DNA of 54,661 bases from Bacillota bacterium (lineage in GTDB: Bacteria > Bacillota > Clostridia > Lachnospirales > Lachnospiraceae): NCBI GenBank assembly GCA_023663285.1, contig JAMPHT010000015.1, positions 1 through 54,661 on the forward strand. The letters run 5' to 3'. The notes under the pieces were generated by a model. The model was not told where the DNA came from and searched no databases. It saw only the letters and a list, made by a program, of their open reading frames with translations. The translations under genes were made by a program, and so were the position numbers. This document shows positions 53,467-54,661 of this stretch, in pieces (positions within the stretch are counted from its first letter, which is position 1; each line of letters opens with the position of its first letter).

Positions 53467-53997
53467 CTATACCGTCCAGTCCGTTTCTTCTTTGTATGCC
53501 ACTGCCTGCTCAAACACAAAGCTCAGCACCTTGCTGAACAACCCGGCAATCACAAATACCAGGATCACCACGCCCATGGCCGGCGTCATGTACACAATGC
53601 TCCTGACTACCGACATCAGGGCAATGAAAAAGCTCCAGTTACCCATTTTCTGCAAACTGACCACATTTTCTCTGACAAAGCAGTTCTCCGCCAGCACCGT
53701 CCTGAAAATTTTCCGCAGCTCCCAGAGCAGCTTCTCCGCCGCAATGCCCAGCACAAAATAGATGATCACCGACTCCTCGTAGTGCCGGATAAGGTCCGGC
53801 AGCTGCTGCCCGATCCACCTGATGCTCCAGGGCAGGGAGACCGTCACCAGGATTCCACCGTAAAACATGAAGTCCAGAAGGTATTTTGTTCCTTTTGTCC
53901 ATATCGTATCGCGGTTCTCTGCTTTTTCGTGCTTTTCTGCTTTTTCGCATTTCCCTGCTTTTTCCCGCTTTTCTGCTTCCCCGTCTCTTTTCACCAT
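53467..53997 (-). CDS. DUF2975-type membrane protein
   Basis: A 176-residue protein. The N-terminal about 30 residues are Lys/Glu repeats (EKREKAGKCEKAEKHEKAE), encoded by short imperfect DNA repeats. Then come about four helices typical of DUF2975 (DFMFYGGILVTVSLPWSI, SVIIYFVLGIAAEKLLWELRKIFRTVL, NWSFFIALMSVVRSIVYM, MGVVILVFVIAGLFSKVLSF). It is the first gene of the operon, with AAGGAGG upstream. Its predicted mRNA leader of about 365 nt consists largely of structured element copy 2. Confidence 0.8.
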   Translation of the reverse strand: MVKRDGEAEKREKAGKCEKAEKHEKAENRDTIWTKGTKYLLDFMFYGGILVTVSLPWSIRWIGQQLPDLIRHYEESVIIYFVLGIAAEKLLWELRKIFRTVLAENCFVRENVVSLQKMGNWSFFIALMSVVRSIVYMTPAMGVVILVFVIAGLFSKVLSFVFEQAVAYKEETDWTV

Positions 53998-54019
53998 TAC
54001 ACCTCCTTACCTGCTTTAG

Positions 54020-54353
54020 CACGCCTACCAATAATATTTAGAAGTTTACTTCCAAACTTACACCTCCTCTTACGCGTGCCAAGCAATATTTTGAAAATTT
54101 ATTTTTATACTTCCAGTCATGCCTGCACAAAGAGGTGTGTTATACACCCTCTTTGAGGTGTGTTATACGCCCTCTTTGAGGTGGGCTATGCCCCCTCTTG
54201 GGCACATACAATAGAATCAAAAGGCTGATTCTATTGTCAAGAACAATCAATGAACCGCCGCCAAATCGGAAGAATCCGCCCTGCGGATTCTTCTCGGAAT
54301 GATTAGATATTCTTAGGTCCGGTCCTTTCTGACCTTAGAATATCTTCATTCCG
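54020..54353 (-). repeat. Structured non-coding element, copy 2
   Basis: This is the main content of the 564-bp stretch without a gene between DUF2975 (53997) and the flavodoxin stub (54562). On the plus strand it contains a shortened core copy (54020-54054), a full core (54067-54126), three 23-nt hairpin units (54132-54200) and a perfect 12-bp dyad ACAATAGAATCA/TGATTCTATTGT (54208-54237). Then come the linker AACAATCAATGA (54242-54253), an 11-bp hairpin GAAGAATCCGC/GCGGATTCTTC (54269-54293) and a long stem CGGAATGA/TCATTCCG (54295-54353) enclosing AGATATTCT/AGAATATCT and GGTC/GACC. The core and linker match copy 1 at 34664-34890. A minus-strand promoter at 54372-54400 would transcribe it. 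Confidence 0.7.
54132..54200. repeat. Three tandem 23-nt hairpin units
   Basis: Each unit starts GAGG and ends CCTCTT plus one base. The inner stems read GTGT/ACAC, GTGT/ACGC and GGGC/GCCC around TAT or TTAT. A fourth unit at 34682-34704 in element copy 1 has GTGC/GCAC. Substitutions occur on both sides of the stem, so pairing is kept. Confidence 0.85.
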
Positions 54354-54371
54354 TTTACACTTTGTACCGCC

Positions 54372-54400
54372 AATATAGCACCCATATAATCGAATGTCAA
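54372..54400 (-). promoter_or_regulatory. Promoter of the DUF2975-XRE-lipoprotein-DUF4153 operon
   Basis: On the minus strand, TTGACA (54395-54400), 17 nt, then TATATT (54372-54377). Transcription would start near 54365 and pass through the whole structured element, giving a leader of about 365 nt before the DUF2975 ATG. Confidence 0.65.
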
Positions 54401-54498
54401 TATATTTTTATTGATATTCAATAAATCTTAAGAAATTCACTTTACCGGCTTTCTGTGCCATAGGCTGTTACCTCCATAAATAAACTCCCTTTTCGGAA

Positions 54499-54527
54499 TT
54501 GTTTACTTGCCAAAAGTGGGTTATAAT
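54499..54527 (+). promoter_or_regulatory. Promoter of the flavodoxin stub
   Basis: TTGTTT (54499-54504), 17 nt, then a consensus TATAAT (54522-54527). It is 34 bp before the ATG at 54562, and GGAG lies seven bases before that start codon. Expression signals therefore look intact although the gene is not. Confidence 0.55.
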
Positions 54528-54561
54528 TGTACTTACAAATCGGGATTTGTGGAGTGGCATA

Positions 54562-54630
54562 ATGAAAACTTTGATATTAAATGGTTCTCCAAGAATAAAT
54601 GGTGATACTAGTACATCATTTATTATTTGA
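54562..54630 (+). pseudogene. Flavodoxin-type NAD(P)H-dependent oxidoreductase, N-terminal stub
   Basis: The first 22 codons read MKTLILNGSPRINGDTSTSF, then II and a TGA stop. The opening MKTLILNGSPR-NGDT is the flavin phosphate-binding start of small NAD(P)H-dependent FMN reductases. After the stop, the remaining 31 bases do not continue the family in any frame I can see. The gene is therefore cut short by a mutation or by a junction with other DNA near 54620, or it continues in a frame that the window edge hides. RBS and promoter are intact. Confidence 0.6.
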
Positions 54631-54661
54631 CTACACTTTTTAGGAATTATGTGTTATACTC

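Noticed and set aside
54132-54200. CRISPR with 23-nt repeats
   Set aside because: Units are directly contiguous without spacers and no cas gene is in the window.

Overview
This looks like a chromosomal segment of a motile, Gram-positive Clostridia species, most likely Lachnospiraceae. The evidence is the mix of families: a BofA-like sporulation protein and YaaL/DUF2508, a clostridial-type Tad pilus locus (DUF6382-FHA, DUF5702, Flp1-like pilin), flagellin with FliS and a DUF6240-type protein, two-subunit class I fumarase, AGGAGG ribosome sites with many TTG/GTG starts, and roughly 50% GC with AT-rich accessory patches. The species cannot be named from the sequence alone.

Layout. 1-350: two consensus promoters and a boxA on the minus strand, firing off the left edge, as in an rRNA operon leader. 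350-1386: leader peptide, attenuator and decayed copy of an erm-type 23S rRNA methyltransferase, abutting the 3' end of tRNA-Ser(GCU). 1585-5195 (minus): rhomboid, flavodoxin/SCP2, HIT, fumA, fumB. 5273-15386 (minus): a complete Tad/Flp pilus operon running from the prepilin peptidase and TadZ/A/B/C through the pilin to two TadE-like pseudopilins and an FHA protein. 15423-16063: bofA and yaaL, divergent. 16013-25687 (minus): fliS, flagellin, DUF6240-type protein, glgB and a TPR/AAA-like protein. 25895-30576 (plus): a two-component system with an ABC-2 exporter. 30588-36038: accessory island (AAA/PD-(D/E)XK protein, BspA-like surface protein, serine recombinase, frameshifted Rpn nuclease). 36201-37792: rsmA and a HAD phosphatase. 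37941-41499 (plus): a heterodimeric ABC exporter. 41566-44791: MgtC and antiporter genes divergent from a LysR gene. 44814-49694 (minus): PHP, MATE, an ABC-class ATPase and a glycan-binding-type surface protein. 49840-51186: a second MATE. 51164-53997 (minus): DUF2975, XRE, lipoprotein, DUF4153. The right edge has a leader and a 22-codon flavodoxin stub.

The most interesting signal is non-coding. A structured element of about 0.25-0.35 kb occurs twice, at 34664-34890 and 54020-54353, each time directly upstream of a minus-strand gene (a serine recombinase and the DUF2975 operon). The copies share a roughly 60-nt core and a 12-nt linker. They also share the order of several hairpins whose stems differ in sequence but keep their pairing, including 23-nt units with compensatory changes. 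At the right-hand copy a consensus promoter would transcribe the whole element as a 5' leader. I do not recognise it as a described RNA or repeat family.

Gene start positions were chosen from Shine-Dalgarno spacing and family N-termini, and several are TTG or GTG. Function calls come from reading motifs, not from searches.
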